Positions 31,328 through 41,362 of a stretch of 64,000 nt of DNA are shown here, piece by piece (within the stretch, counting starts at the first letter, position 1; every line of letters begins with the position of its first letter). This DNA comes from Merluccius polli. Taxonomy: Eukaryota > Chordata > Actinopteri > Gadiformes > Merlucciidae. The translations under genes were made by a program, and so were the position numbers. The DNA is taken from positions 186,001-250,000 of the forward strand of contig JAOPHQ010004855.1 of NCBI GenBank assembly GCA_030340625.1. Direction: 5' to 3'. The notes beneath the pieces are model-generated. The model was not told where the DNA came from and did not search any database. It saw only the letters and a list, made by a program, of their open reading frames with translations.

Positions 31328-31392
31328 GACTTGGGAAATGAACCCAGCACGCAGAATCTCAAGACTGACGCGCTACCTCCACTCTGCCACTA
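31328..31392 (-). tRNA. tRNA-Met-like sequence in the right Harbinger half (not a functional tRNA gene)
   Basis: On the minus strand a consensus A box TGGCAGAGTGG (31379-31389) and a B-box-like GGTTCATTTCC (31333-31343) span 57 bases, as in a tRNA gene. AGGTAGCGCGTCAGTCT (31362-31378) is identical to the D-arm and 5' anticodon stem of vertebrate elongator tRNA-Met as I remember it. The anticodon loop and later parts diverge. It starts about 22 bases downstream of the transposase remnant, in the same orientation. Confidence 0.6.
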
Positions 31393-31413
31393 ATTTACGC
31401 AAACAGGTGTTTT

Positions 31414-31819
31414 CTTTTACCTACAAGTTGATACTTGCTTGCTTGCTCCTTCCTTGACAGTTTGTGTTGGCAAAAAGCTGGGAAACACCACGAACATATT
31501 AAGCAGTGTATTTAGGGCAGCTACAACCTTGCGTATTGCAAGGCACACTGTATTTTTGCTTATATTTTCGGCATCACCAACTGTATGCAAATATGGCAAA
31601 ACATCGCAGTGAAACACAGACACACTGCGCAACAGTAAGCGCACGGCTTCTTTTTGTAGCATTGCCTACATAAGGTCCAACAAGGACAATCAAATAGCGA
31701 ATACCCTCTGATGAGAAACTGTATCTCTCATAAAGAATATCCTCAGGCAATGCCAAGGGATCGGATCTGTCCCGAAAGACTCTCTGTCTCCAGAGGTCAA
31801 CTGGAATACCCATAGACAT
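31414..31819 (-). pseudogene. Harbinger transposase remnant, N-terminal third
   Basis: Positions 31819-31574 read RVFRDRSDPLALPEDILYER then YSFSSEGIRYL and GNATKRSRALTVAQCVCVSL. The frame shifts near 31600 and 31662-31417 continues HTVGDAENISKNTVCLAIRK and FVVFPSFLPTQTVKEG. These are the N-terminal helix-turn-helix and following blocks of HARBI1-type transposases. The DDE catalytic region is missing, so this copy is inactive. Confidence 0.85.
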
Positions 31820-31844
31820 CTTATAGATGTATAAGATGTCTATG
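31811..31844. repeat. 34-bp palindrome, CATAGACATCTTAT family
   Basis: CATAGACATCTTAT and ATAAGATGTCTATG are perfect 14-base arms around a 6-base loop. A longer relative with identical arms lies at 51068-51135. Confidence 0.9.
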
Positions 31845-31852
31845 GGAATATC

Positions 31853-32723
31853 CAGTGGTTAAATTGGGCCGGGGCTAGCCGGGGCTCAGCCCCGGCACAT
31901 AGCCTAAGCCTGCCTGCAGTCAGTTGCGTACTGGAAATGTCACATAAAATTTGATGAAAGTAATGCTTTGGATGAAAGTAATGCTTTTGAAAATATGATA
32001 TTTCCGACAATAAATGAACGTTGTTTTTCAAATGGAATTTCTATTTGGCTCAGCGGAGCTGAGATGAGAACAATCGGAACATGAGTAGCCTACTATTCTT
32101 GTTCAGCTGCTTCTCATTGTCAGTCGACCTCGCACCGCATGCATTCCGAACGCAAGTGCACAACATTGGCTACCAAGAAAAGGCAACCAGAACGACAGAA
32201 CCTTCATCCAATGAATTTATCCCTTCGAATCAATTGCTAAAATATTAAAGTTGTTTAATAACAAAAAATTAAAAAATATATAATTTCACAGATCAGGGAC
32301 ATTTTCCTACACGTTTGTTCCTAAATAGGGAACTGCTGGCCCTAATATAATGCCATAGAAAATTATGATCATCAGCTTTGCATAATGAAAAAATAAAGAA
32401 GTCTATCTAGGTTATATTTTTTGATGAATGTTCCGGACTTCCTGGGAGATCCTTCGTTGCGCTGAAGTTCAAGATTCTAGCTCTACCTTCTAAAAAATCT
32501 ATGCCCTAATACCTGTTGATGCTAAAACAATGCACAGTATAGGCGCTAAACCTTGCAGTTTTGCACATATCATGTAAGACTCAATTTCTCCATTTCTTTG
32601 CACAAAACTCTCCAGAAAGTGCCATTTAATGGTTTATTTTTCAAAATTTTCTCCCGGGGGGGCATACCCCCGGACCCCCCTAGGTAGAGCCCCCGCACAT
32701 AACAAATCCCAATTTAACCCCTG
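31853..32723. mobile_element. hAT-type element in the Harbinger right half (TSD GGAATATC)
   Basis: Ends CAGTGGTTAAATTGGG and CCCAATTTAACCCCTG are inverted with one mismatch, flanked by GGAATATC at 31845-31852 and 32724-32731. The right end has GGGGGGCATACCCCCGGACC, a motif shared with fragments near 24535 and 25053. Non-coding. Confidence 0.92.
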
Positions 32724-32945
32724 GGAATATCTACAAATGGTGACGCCATCATAAAAGGAGGGGCTAGGAAGCGGCGCTCAGCTTTAAGAAGCCGATCTAA
32801 TCGGAAAGGTATGTTTGCCAGCATAAGTTACCATGCTAATATAGCGACGCTAAAAGAGAGCGACTTTCGTATGACAGCTAACCCAGGCTTTGAGTGCAAC
32901 ATACCTCGCTAACCCACTAATCGAGGTTCGTAGTACACCCCCCAG

Positions 32946-33362
32946 TCTAGCATACAGCTGGCTAAACAACAGTTGGCTAACCAAGTTGGCTAGCATACTG
33001 TTTTGTCACTTTTTAAGAATCCAACCCTGAAATCGTGAAGATTCAGTTTGAGTAAGATTCACATTAAATGCACTTCAAAAACACATTACAAGTATTTTTA
33101 CACCAACAGAGAGGCTTAATGTCTAAAATGAGAATAATGAGTTAAATTCATGTTTTACTAATGCCAGTACAGATAAACGCATGGGCATGCACATGCACAT
33201 GCGCATGCACGCAAGCACACACACACACACACACTGCCTCTACACTCACACAAAAACACATACCCTGGTTACACTCTGTGCCTCTCCAAAAGCACACACC
33301 ATTCCTTCCCTCATAATACTTCCTGTGAGCAGGGTGTGTGTGATGATGGCGTTTGGGCTTAC
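32946..33362. other. plekha7 intron with CA-rich low complexity
   Basis: Contains ATGCACATGCACATGCGC and CACACA runs (33185-33232). No gene besides the adjoining exon. Confidence 0.6.
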
Positions 33363-33492
33363 CTTGGATGCAAGGGTGGTGTCCACAGTAGAGGAGGTGA
33401 AGGTGGTGGATGTCTCGCTCACTGTGGTGCTAGATGGCCGGCCCGGCTCCCCTGCTGGTGGGGGGAGGGACATGGCGAGGACCCCCTGGGGC
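33363..33492 (-). CDS. plekha7: plekha7 exon after the WW domains (Ser/Thr-rich)
   Basis: On the minus strand it follows the acceptor CGTCTTCCTCCAG and precedes the donor CCAAG|GTAAGC. It is 130 nt long and joins the 41279-41362 exon in frame (phase 2 to phase 0). It encodes the order PQGVLAMSLPPPAGEPG, RPSSTTVSETSTTFTSSTVD, TTLASK. The RPSS.VSETST signature matches the segment between the second WW and PH domains of PLEKHA7, an adherens-junction protein that binds p120-catenin and tethers microtubule minus ends. Fish may have a and b paralogues, which I cannot separate here. The next exon should lie to the left, beyond the transposon nest, and I do not see it. Confidence 0.8.
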
Positions 33493-33554
33493 CTGGAGGA
33501 AGACGGAGACAACAGCATGCTGTTAGGCCCACCTGCATTCTACTCCTACCACCT

Positions 33555-33722
33555 ACAATACCAACCACATCACCCTATCACCCATCACCCTACCACCCAC
33601 ATCACCCACCACATCACCTATCACCCACATCACCCATCCCTCTACCACCAACGTCACCCATCACCCTACCACCCACGTTACCCTGCCACCCACATCACCT
33701 ATCACCCTACCACCCATTTCAT
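33555..33722. repeat. CACCCATCAC minisatellite
   Basis: Variable repeats of ACCACCCACATCACC / TATCACCC units just upstream (in gene sense) of the plekha7 exon. Long histidine/proline frames here are an artefact of the repeat. Confidence 0.85.
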
Positions 33723-34038
33723 CCTACCAAACAAGGAAGTGAGAATGAAAATGCAGTTTCCTTCTGTAAATATTATTAAACCAAAACGATTAAATAAATA
33801 ACTAAGTAAAATCTGCAGAATGTCACTTTCTCTTTCTCTAACATGAGATGTTACAACTCTTGTAAGTCTCCTGACCGGCCAGCAACAGGAAACATGTATA
33901 CTGAACAGGAAGTGAGTGGTTTGCTCCATGTAATAAAGACTTATCACACTAGCAGATGATCAACTGAACCCTAACCTGAACGTCAAGAATCTTACCCCAG
34001 CTTTCCTTTTCTTTTTACTAATTCAACTCACACGCACA

Positions 34039-34075
<37 letters not shown>

Positions 34076-34443
34076 AAGCGTTAACCCTTTTAAATGGACT
34101 TTGTGCACTTTGTGTGTGTATGCATCAAAAGAAACGTGTATACGTATATACACGTTTGTTGCGAGTTAGTTGGTCAGAACCAGAGACGGACTGGGAAGGG
34201 CCACATAGGGAGACTTTGATCTTCCTCCAAATATAAAGCGAATTGCTTTCTCTTGCAAAAGACACCGTGTGCTGTATTAGGTTGAGGATTTCAGTTCACA
34301 TAGCAATACACACACTGAACACATACTAACATGCTGTTAGTATGTGGTATGGACATATACACAAAAACAACCATTTGAACCACAATGTACTGGGCTCTGT
34401 TTAACCCCCCCCCCCCCCCCCCCCCCCCACTTAATTCCCTTAA
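33723..34443. other. plekha7 intron with GT and C runs
   Basis: A GT run at 34041-34072 and a poly-C run at 34405-34428. No gene. Confidence 0.6.
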
Positions 34444-35061
34444 AGGTACAATGTGTAAAATCTAGCGGCATCTAGCCACTAGACACTAGGTGAGGTTGCA
34501 GATTACAACCAACTGAATACCCCCCACGACCCTCACCTCTCCCTTTCCAACGACGTAGGAGAAGCTACGGTCGCCAGTACTGGCCAGTAAGTAGAAAGGT
34601 GCCAGTAGGTACTACAATAAATACTGTTAACTATAATTTAATACACGGTCCAAATCTCAATGAGTACTCGTGTTGTTTCTTTGTTTAAGTCTGCATAGTT
34701 TCACCAATGTACACATATGGAAAGTCACCTGTATACCGTATGTGTGTTACATTCACACTGGAGCTCCACTGGCCACAACGTTTTTTACCAGCTTTTTACT
34801 GTTGTAGAGCTAGCAGGTTACACTCCTAAACAGTCGTTTTAATATCCATTCTGAACATTTGGTAACGTGAGACCTATCGGTTTAATTACGCAATCACTCA
34901 TAGCTGTGATCACGTCTTTAGTTCCCCGCGCCAGATCACTGTAATTCGGAGCGTGTTAAATATCCAATATCATTCTAACTTAAAAAAAACACTTTCAGAT
35001 GCCATAAACTGCTCTAGAGATGTGTGATTCTTTTAATACACCACCACAGTAGTACTATGTT

Positions 35062-35193
35062 AGGGATAATCCACGACGAGGTGTGCATGTATCGAAAAAT
35101 AATGCACAACGCGAGGGCTAAGAACCTGAAAATTTGAATATTTTTCGATACATGCACACCTCAGAGTGGATATCCCGCTTATACCATGGCCAT
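35062..35193. mobile_element. Hairpin MITE, CCATGGTATAAG family, copy B
   Basis: Arms GAGGTGTGCATGTATCGAAA (from 35078) and TTTCGATACATGCACACCTC (to 35162) are perfectly inverted. The right end TATCCCGCTTATACCATGG is the inverse of the left end of copy A at 9.43 kb. Confidence 0.75.
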
Positions 35194-35510
35194 ATTCATA
35201 TTTTAACATTATAAATGTTCCTTTCCAGTTTTGATTTTGGGACATTGTAAAACGCATTGAACGCGGGGTAACTCCGCCCACCCGGGCCAGCTACTAAACG
35301 TTGGCGAACAAACCTATTTTAGTCGCAACAACAACATGCATAAGCGAAGGCTTTATTTCTCTAGAACTGTTTGTCTGTTCTGGGCTATAGAATGGTGCAG
35401 GGATGACGTATTTTTGTAGGCCAACCCGGAAGTTAGCATTGCCCTGGGTTCCCTCGACAAAAAGCCAATGGGTTTTTTCCATTGGATTTGGGATTATTGC
35501 AGAAAATAAG

Positions 35511-36031
35511 TAGCCTGGCAAGCCAGACCCACATCAGAAAGATGTAAGGTCTGGCTCAGCTCCATTGGCAGTGTGGGCGGGATAAACGGTTGTCTTTCAA
35601 GTTCCCTCTGCACGCAATAGGATAGCGCTACAACCAATCAGATCAACGAAGAAGGTGACGTAGTCAGAGCGACGGCTCTGACTACGTAATTAATCAAAAC
35701 TCAGAATACATATTTATTTTCGAGGAAAGACTTAAGTGCCGTTCTTTGTTTTTTTCTCAAATAAAATGTTAACTTCAAGTCTTGAAGAGTCGCGGCCAAA
35801 GCCGAGTCGAAAGACAGCCGTTCGCCAGCAGCAGCAGCCATTGTTTACATAACACGGAACCGTCGCAACTCTGTCGTCATGGTAACCCGGCTTTCGACTC
35901 CGCCCCTCACACTGTGATTGGTCTGACATACTTGGTGTTCCCAGCACCAAAAAGCCGACGGAGCCGTGCTAGACCTACCTAGCTGCCAAATAAATGTGCT
36001 GCCGCTAGGGGGTGTCTAGAGTTCTAGGCTA
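35511..36031. mobile_element. MULE-like MITE with 9-bp TSD, copy A
   Basis: Begins TAGCCTGGCAAGCCAGAC and ends GTCTAGAGTTCTAGGCTA. It is flanked by GAAAATAAG at 35502-35510 and 36032-36040. A second copy with its own 9-bp duplication is at 45488-46010. Nine-base duplications are typical of Mutator-like elements, but the short terminal repeats leave the superfamily open. Confidence 0.85.
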
Positions 36032-36552
36032 GAAAATAAGCTCTGTGGCAAACAAAAGTCTATGATACTCACACGTTTTGTTAAGCAAGATAATCTTCAC
36101 CAATGAACACTACTTTTATGATTTTTGAAGCGCAAATGCAATCGGCAGAAGTTTTTTAAGACACGTAAAAGCTTCAAAATTCACGAGTGGGGTATTTACT
36201 GACATATTTTATGTCGTAGAACAAAACGTGGCAATCTCTTAAGCTTGTGTTAACCACAAACCCTTTTTCAGGCATCTAACCAAAAACCCATTCAAAAAAA
36301 CCCGTTGACGAGACGAGGGAACCGGAAGTGCCAAAATGCTAACGGATTTCCGGGTTTTAGGACTCATTCCTGCACCACTCTATTGTAGAAACATGGCGGT
36401 GCAACATGGTGGCCTCCGTGGAAGGCTCCCCATGTAGATATAAACGGCTCTCTTTAAGCATACGAAAACAATTATTATTTTTATTTACTTATGAATATTA
36501 TATTCAATTTCTGCCAAGAGATGCCACTTAATTCTACACATTGTACCTTTGA

Positions 36553-36868
36553 AATGATTTAAACAAATAATAAAGACAAGGCTGTTCTGACATCATATAT
36601 TGGCCTTTTCTAGAATAACCATCCAAATACAAAGACAAATATCATAATAACAGATATATATTTAATAGAAATTATTAAGTTCAATATAAAGATGCCATTC
36701 AGAAGATAATGAGACATGAAGGAATGTTTTATAACTGAACCCTCCCCCCCACCTTCCCCCACTGAAATCGACACTACTGCTATGGCAACAGACAACAAAA
36801 GTGTTGTCGAGCCGCACCCCACAAGTCATCGAATTGCCTGCATACTTCACACACATGAATGCATGCAT

Positions 36869-36911
<43 letters not shown>

Positions 36912-37102
36912 TGACTATGTCTAACCTTTATGACTGAGACTGCCCTGTGGCCAATGACCTCCTTTCATTTCATTATTTATGTGCTCTTATGAAAACAATC
37001 CAAGCACCTAATCATAATCATCCCTCCTATGAACTATTACTATTTTTTATTAAGTGATTTAGTAGACACTTCAATCTAAAGCGACTTACAGTGACTTCAG
37101 AT
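36553..37102. other. plekha7 intron with AC run and repeat fragment
   Basis: AC microsatellite at 36870-36909. A fish interspersed fragment with AATCTAAAGCGACTTACAGT at 37073-37092, related to ATCCAAAGTGTACAATGCTG at 52133. Confidence 0.55.
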
Positions 37103-37379
37103 ACAGGTAATTAAGGAGCAGGTAGGGGTTAGACAGTACAGAGACAGGTCATGAAGGAGCAGGTATGGGTTACAAAGTACAGAGACAGGTCATTAAGGAG
37201 CAGGTAGGGGTAAGGCAGTACAGAGACAGGTCAGTAAGGAGCGGGTAGGGGTTAGACAGTACAGAGACAGGTCATGAAGGAGCAGGTAGGGGTTAGACAG
37301 TACAGAGACCGGTCATTAAGGAGCAGGTAGGGGTTAGACAGTACAGAGACAGGTCATGAAGGAGCAGGGAGGGGTTAGA
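37103..37379. repeat. 42-bp tandem repeat, about six and a half copies
   Basis: Units of the form AGGAGCAGGTAGGGGTTAGA plus CAGTACAGAGACAGGTCAT, repeated with few changes. Confidence 0.92.
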
Positions 37380-38398
37380 AGTCTCACTCAAGGATGCCAC
37401 TACAGTCATTTTTAAAAATATAGTGAGATACTGATACACCCCCGCCCCCTTCCACTCTCTCTTTTAAATGAATACACACACAGGCAGACACTCATTCCCA
37501 TACACACACATGTACAGTATATTCATGCAGTCGCACAAGAATATGCATATACACACACAGTGACTAGCATCCAATGAAAACTAAAGTTAGCACCATTGTG
37601 CACACATTAAAATGGAGAGGGCGTGTGTGCACTGCAGAGTCCTACATGTGAGGCAACATTTTATCGAATACAGACCAAAGCAAACAAAAACCATCAAAGC
37701 AAATAGACAACCTCCACTAATCTCCAGTTACGCCATTGAGTTCAAAGCAATGTGCTACCTTGTCATAGGAACACACTGGGATACTGTTTTACTGTTAGTA
37801 GAACAGTATCTCACTGTATTAGTTACACACCCTTGCATTTTACATAATAAACAATCATGGACGTAGATCATGCAGGGTTGACAAACGCCAACCCAATATG
37901 CAGTATAACTATCCTAGTATTTTAAAGTGATGGACTGTAGGATCTAAAATGTAAAATAACAATAACATATCACAAAGGGATGCATCCACTACCCACCTAC
38001 TGAATATCTTGTTAGGAAAATATATAGTATATTAATATACATGTCAAAGTCAGTTACTAAACTCTTGGAAAGTCTTGGAAATATTGTAGGGGTGAGGTCT
38101 GAGGTCTGACCACCCCCCCCCCCGCCCCCCCACCCCATCACTTTAAATGAGGATTTAAACAGAATCCTAAGAACAGCCTATGTGTTCATCACACTTATCA
38201 GCAGCATATGTACTGAGTCATGTTGTGTTTTCTACACTCTGTGTTAAAGTCACTAACCATAATGTGTTGTTAATACTGATGCCATGCATCCCAGGGCATC
38301 AACAAACAAACACACCCACACTAACATCTCAGCTCATGTACTACGTGTGTGACTAAGTGCATGAGTGTGTGCAAGGAGGGAGAGAGAGAGAGAGAGCG

Positions 38399-38469
<71 letters not shown>

Positions 38470-39030
38470 ATGGGTGTTGGATGGAGATTAAGATGAAAGA
38501 GAAACTGGAGGTGCAGATGCCGGAAAAAAACAGAAATTATATATTTGAGCTTCCTCTTCACATCATTAAAAGGTATTCTGAGCAAAAGCTTTGCAAACTT
38601 TCTCAATCAAACTGAATCACAGTGTTTTTAAAGAGCTCTCAGGCAAGGTTAACTCAGGGTGGTTATGCCACTGAAAACACTGTCTTCTTTAAAGTTTGGA
38701 CTGCCTCTGACTCAGGTGGCATTGACCTCTAAAAACCCAAAGGGTTTTTAGGTTTTTAGAGGTCAGAGATTAAGTGATGCTTCAGAAGAGCCTTGGAGCA
38801 AGCACACAGATAAAGTATGGGCTCAATTAAATAATACAAGTATAATAATAAAGGTCCACATAAAACTAGCTCAAAGACGATTGGTTACATTTGAATGAGT
38901 TGTAGGTGAATTATGTTAACCACCACAGAGTCCAGGTTTTCAGCTGGTGCGGATTCTTCTAACCATAATGTGTTTACTATAGTAGTGACATAAATGAGAT
39001 TAAAGTCAGATTCATCCAGAAAGAATGAGT
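37380..39030. other. plekha7 intron with GA run
   Basis: GA microsatellite at 38378-38468, a C-rich patch at 38110-38134 and a short inverted repeat (GACCTCTAAAAACC / GGTTTTTAGAGGTC at 38730-38764). No gene. Confidence 0.6.
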
Positions 39031-39038
39031 AAAGATTC

Positions 39039-40096
39039 TAGGGCCGTACCCCACACTGAATGTTCCAAGTTGACTGCGATTAGCCAGTTCGATATGATTA
39101 TTTGAAAATTCGTGGGAAAAAATAATAAATAAAAATATAAAACATAAAAATAAAAAAAATCTGATTTTTCATGCCACTACAGTAACCCGGTAACGGAAGC
39201 AAGTTGAGGTGACAGGCATGTTAAATACAACCAGAGACTCTGATCCAACCATAACATGTATGTAACCATAGTATGTAAAGATATTGGATATTTGACAGAT
39301 ATTCACACTCCTTAAAAAAACTGTATGAAGCTGTCTTATATGTAATGTGCTGTTTGCAATTTTTAATGTATTGTTTTAGTTGCTAATTTTGTTGTTTGTA
39401 TTGTTTTATTGTTTCCTGCCCAGGGACCACAGATGAAAATATCTAGCCAACTCTGGCCCAACTACAGTGTTGTGCACATTCCCTGTTAAATTAAAAACTA
39501 AACTTAACTAACCTAACAATCTAAAGTGGGGAGCGAATGGCACACTCAGCGGTCCAAGTCCCGGTGGGTTTAGCAGGTTTTAACGGCTGGGACCGGGGAT
39601 CGCCTCTCGTTTTGTCCCACTTTTCAGTCTTCAGTACACCGCTAAACCCACCGGGATTGTTCCATTCAGATCACTTTATTATGGAGTAGGAATATCCAAT
39701 ATCTTTCTAACTCGGTTTGACAAAATCGATACGCGATGGATCAATCAACAGGTCTTTACTTATTATTTTGTTTTGTTGATGTACATTTGTGTGTATACCA
39801 TAAATTGCATACTAAAAAAGAGTAAGTTAACATGCACAGCTCATCCAGATAGATTCAACATTAAATATGTCTCCCCATGAAGCATTAGTAGGCTACTAGT
39901 AGGCTAGTAATAATTATCCTCTTTTCCATGATTAATATGTAATCCAATTCCTGTACCTTATTTCTATACGCTGTTTTATTCGGTTATTATAATGCACAAA
40001 TAACACAAAAACAGTGATTTTCGACTGAGAGAATTAGAGAATTTAAGGGCTGTCTGGATGACAATTTGACTAGTCAACTTTAAGGGTACATCCCTA
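39039..40096. mobile_element. hAT-type element (TSD AAAGATTC)
   Basis: Begins TAGGGCCGTACCCC and ends GGGTACATCCCTA, inverted with a few mismatches, flanked by AAAGATTC at 39031-39038 and 40097-40104. The interior shares AATATCCAATATCTTTCTAACT with the hAT-like copies at 23.8 and 34.97 kb. It also contains a GGTCCAAGTCCCGGTGGGTT / AACCCACCGGGATTG inverted pair (39550-39660). Confidence 0.92.
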
Positions 40097-40104
40097 AAAG
40101 ATTC

Positions 40105-41278
40105 AGTGTTGTGATTTGTCTCAAAGACATATTTGAATAGTTGAGCAGTTAACTAGGTTAACTGCAGTTAACTAGGTTAATGAACTAATAGTTAGTTCAT
40201 TAATTACATTTGTATAATGTGGTGAGAGGTAGCTCCCAATCTTCGATACTACGGGCAGATGTTGATAGGGTTAAAATAATGTGTGTGGAAGCAGCACAAA
40301 AATTAAGAGTTTGGGGTTTCAAAATGTCCTCACACAGAACAGCATTTTTAACCATGGAAGCCCATTTTACCATTGTTTTCCTATGGTACAGTGCGCCTGT
40401 GTTGACCTCCTTTCTTGTGATGCACCTCCAATTTTTTTGGGGGGGGGGCATTTTTTAACCACGTATAAAAGTTCGAGTTTGGACGCTGGGCATGGAGCAG
40501 CGCCACTCGTCAATGAAAGGGAAAACGTTGCAAAATGTCCAACAGCGATGAGAAGCTGATTTTGACAGTGTAGGGGTAATAGTTAATATTCAAAAATGTC
40601 TTGTCGAGTCCATTTTTACCGTTAACATTTTTTAAAGGCACAATATGTAGGCACTCCAAAGGCGCTCAATGCGGTTTACACAAAGCCCTCTGCCAAGGCC
40701 ATTTTGAAGAGCTTGCGTTTGTTGCGAGGCTCTTGTGTGTGATCGGCCCCTTACAACGCAACAACACTTCCAAGAGAACACCTTTGGACAGGAATAACAC
40801 AACTACACTGATAAAATAGTAAGGGATGCTTTTAGGGAAAAAAACTAAAAGGTAGACACTGCTGCAACCCATGGAAACAAAGACAGGGCACAAAAAGGCC
40901 AGTGTCTAATGGCCAAAGCAGAGAGAGAGAGAGCGAAAGAGGGAGAGAAAAACAGCAAGAGAAAGAGAAAGAGAGAAAAACAGAGGGACAGAGAGAGAGG
41001 AAGACAGAGAAAGAATGCGACAGACAGACAGACAGACAGACAGAGACAGAAAACAAGAAAGAATGACAGAAAGAGAGGAAGAGAGAATCACAAATGTTTG
41101 TTTTAAGCACAAATAAAGTAGTAGCACTTTTGCTACTCAGCAAACCCACCACCAGTTTTTTTTTAGCCTAACATGAGATTTTTTTAATTTATTTTTTTGA
41201 TCTAATCTATTGAAGATTCCTGTATAACCTTAAAATTAAGAAAGTGAATCAAAAGAAAAGAAAAGCAGAGCGACATAC
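40105..41278. other. plekha7 intron with GA-rich tract
   Basis: A purine-rich GA/CAGACA tract covers 40919-41090. AAAGGCACAATATGTAGG at 40634 resembles the left end of TTAA elements. No gene. Confidence 0.6.
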
Positions 41279-41362
41279 TGTTCCTGGAGGATAAAATCCA
41301 AGTTGTCTTTAGCCACTCGTCCCGTCACTGGATGTCGGAATGTGGTTATCCGCTGGTTGTGG
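41279..41362 (-). CDS. plekha7: plekha7 exon encoding the end of the second WW domain
   Basis: On the minus strand it follows the acceptor TTGCTTCTTCTTCCAG and precedes the donor GGAACA|GTATGT. It is 84 nt (phase 1 to 2) and encodes HNQRITTFRHPVTG, then RVAKDNLDFILQE. The TTFRHPVTG core with the following FILQE is characteristic of the second WW domain of PLEKHA7; PLEKHA5 differs (more like a TCKHPVTG core). WW domains bind proline-rich partners at the zonula adherens. The next exon in gene order is 33363-33492, 7.8 kb away across an intron full of transposons. The exon encoding the first half of this WW domain should lie to the right, and I could not find it in the window. Confidence 0.85.

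Larger units (their letters stand above)
13015..32942. mobile_element. PIF/Harbinger transposon split by a CACTA element
   Basis: The left end GGGGGTATACTACGAAGCTC and the inverse of the right end (GGGGGTGTACTACGAACCTC) match at 18 of 20. Flanking trinucleotides are CTG (13012-13014) and CAG (32943-32945), both of the CWG type but not identical. The left half carries a decayed Myb-like gene on plus; the right half carries a decayed Harbinger transposase on minus, so the two genes converge as in animal Harbingers. A 17.6-kb CACTA element separates the halves. Without it and a small hAT insertion (31853-32723) the element is only about 1.4 kb, so it is internally deleted. That both halves are one element is an inference. 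Confidence 0.75.
34444..36548. mobile_element. Kolobok-like TTAA element carrying other insertions
   Basis: Ends AGGTACAATGTGTA and TACACATTGTACCT are perfect inverted repeats. Flanks are TTAA at 34440-34443 and TTGA at 36549-36552 (one mutation). It contains a hAT-like block (about 34905-35010), a hairpin MITE and a 521-bp element with a 9-bp duplication. Non-coding. Confidence 0.75.

Noticed and set aside
31328..31392. Functional tRNA-Met gene
   Set aside because: The anticodon loop and T-arm do not match, and stems pair poorly; only tRNA-derived.
33181..33801. 206-codon plus-strand frame rich in HTHTH and HHP
   Set aside because: It is a by-product of CA and CACCCATCAC repeats and runs antisense through the plekha7 exon.
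38334..38615. Frames rich in SLSLSL or ERERER
   Set aside because: Translations of a GA dinucleotide run.
41279..41362. plekha5 or plekha6 as the host gene
   Set aside because: The TTFRHPVTG core and the next exon's RPSS.VSETST fit PLEKHA7; PLEKHA5 differs in the core and PLEKHA6 lacks this WW region as I know it.
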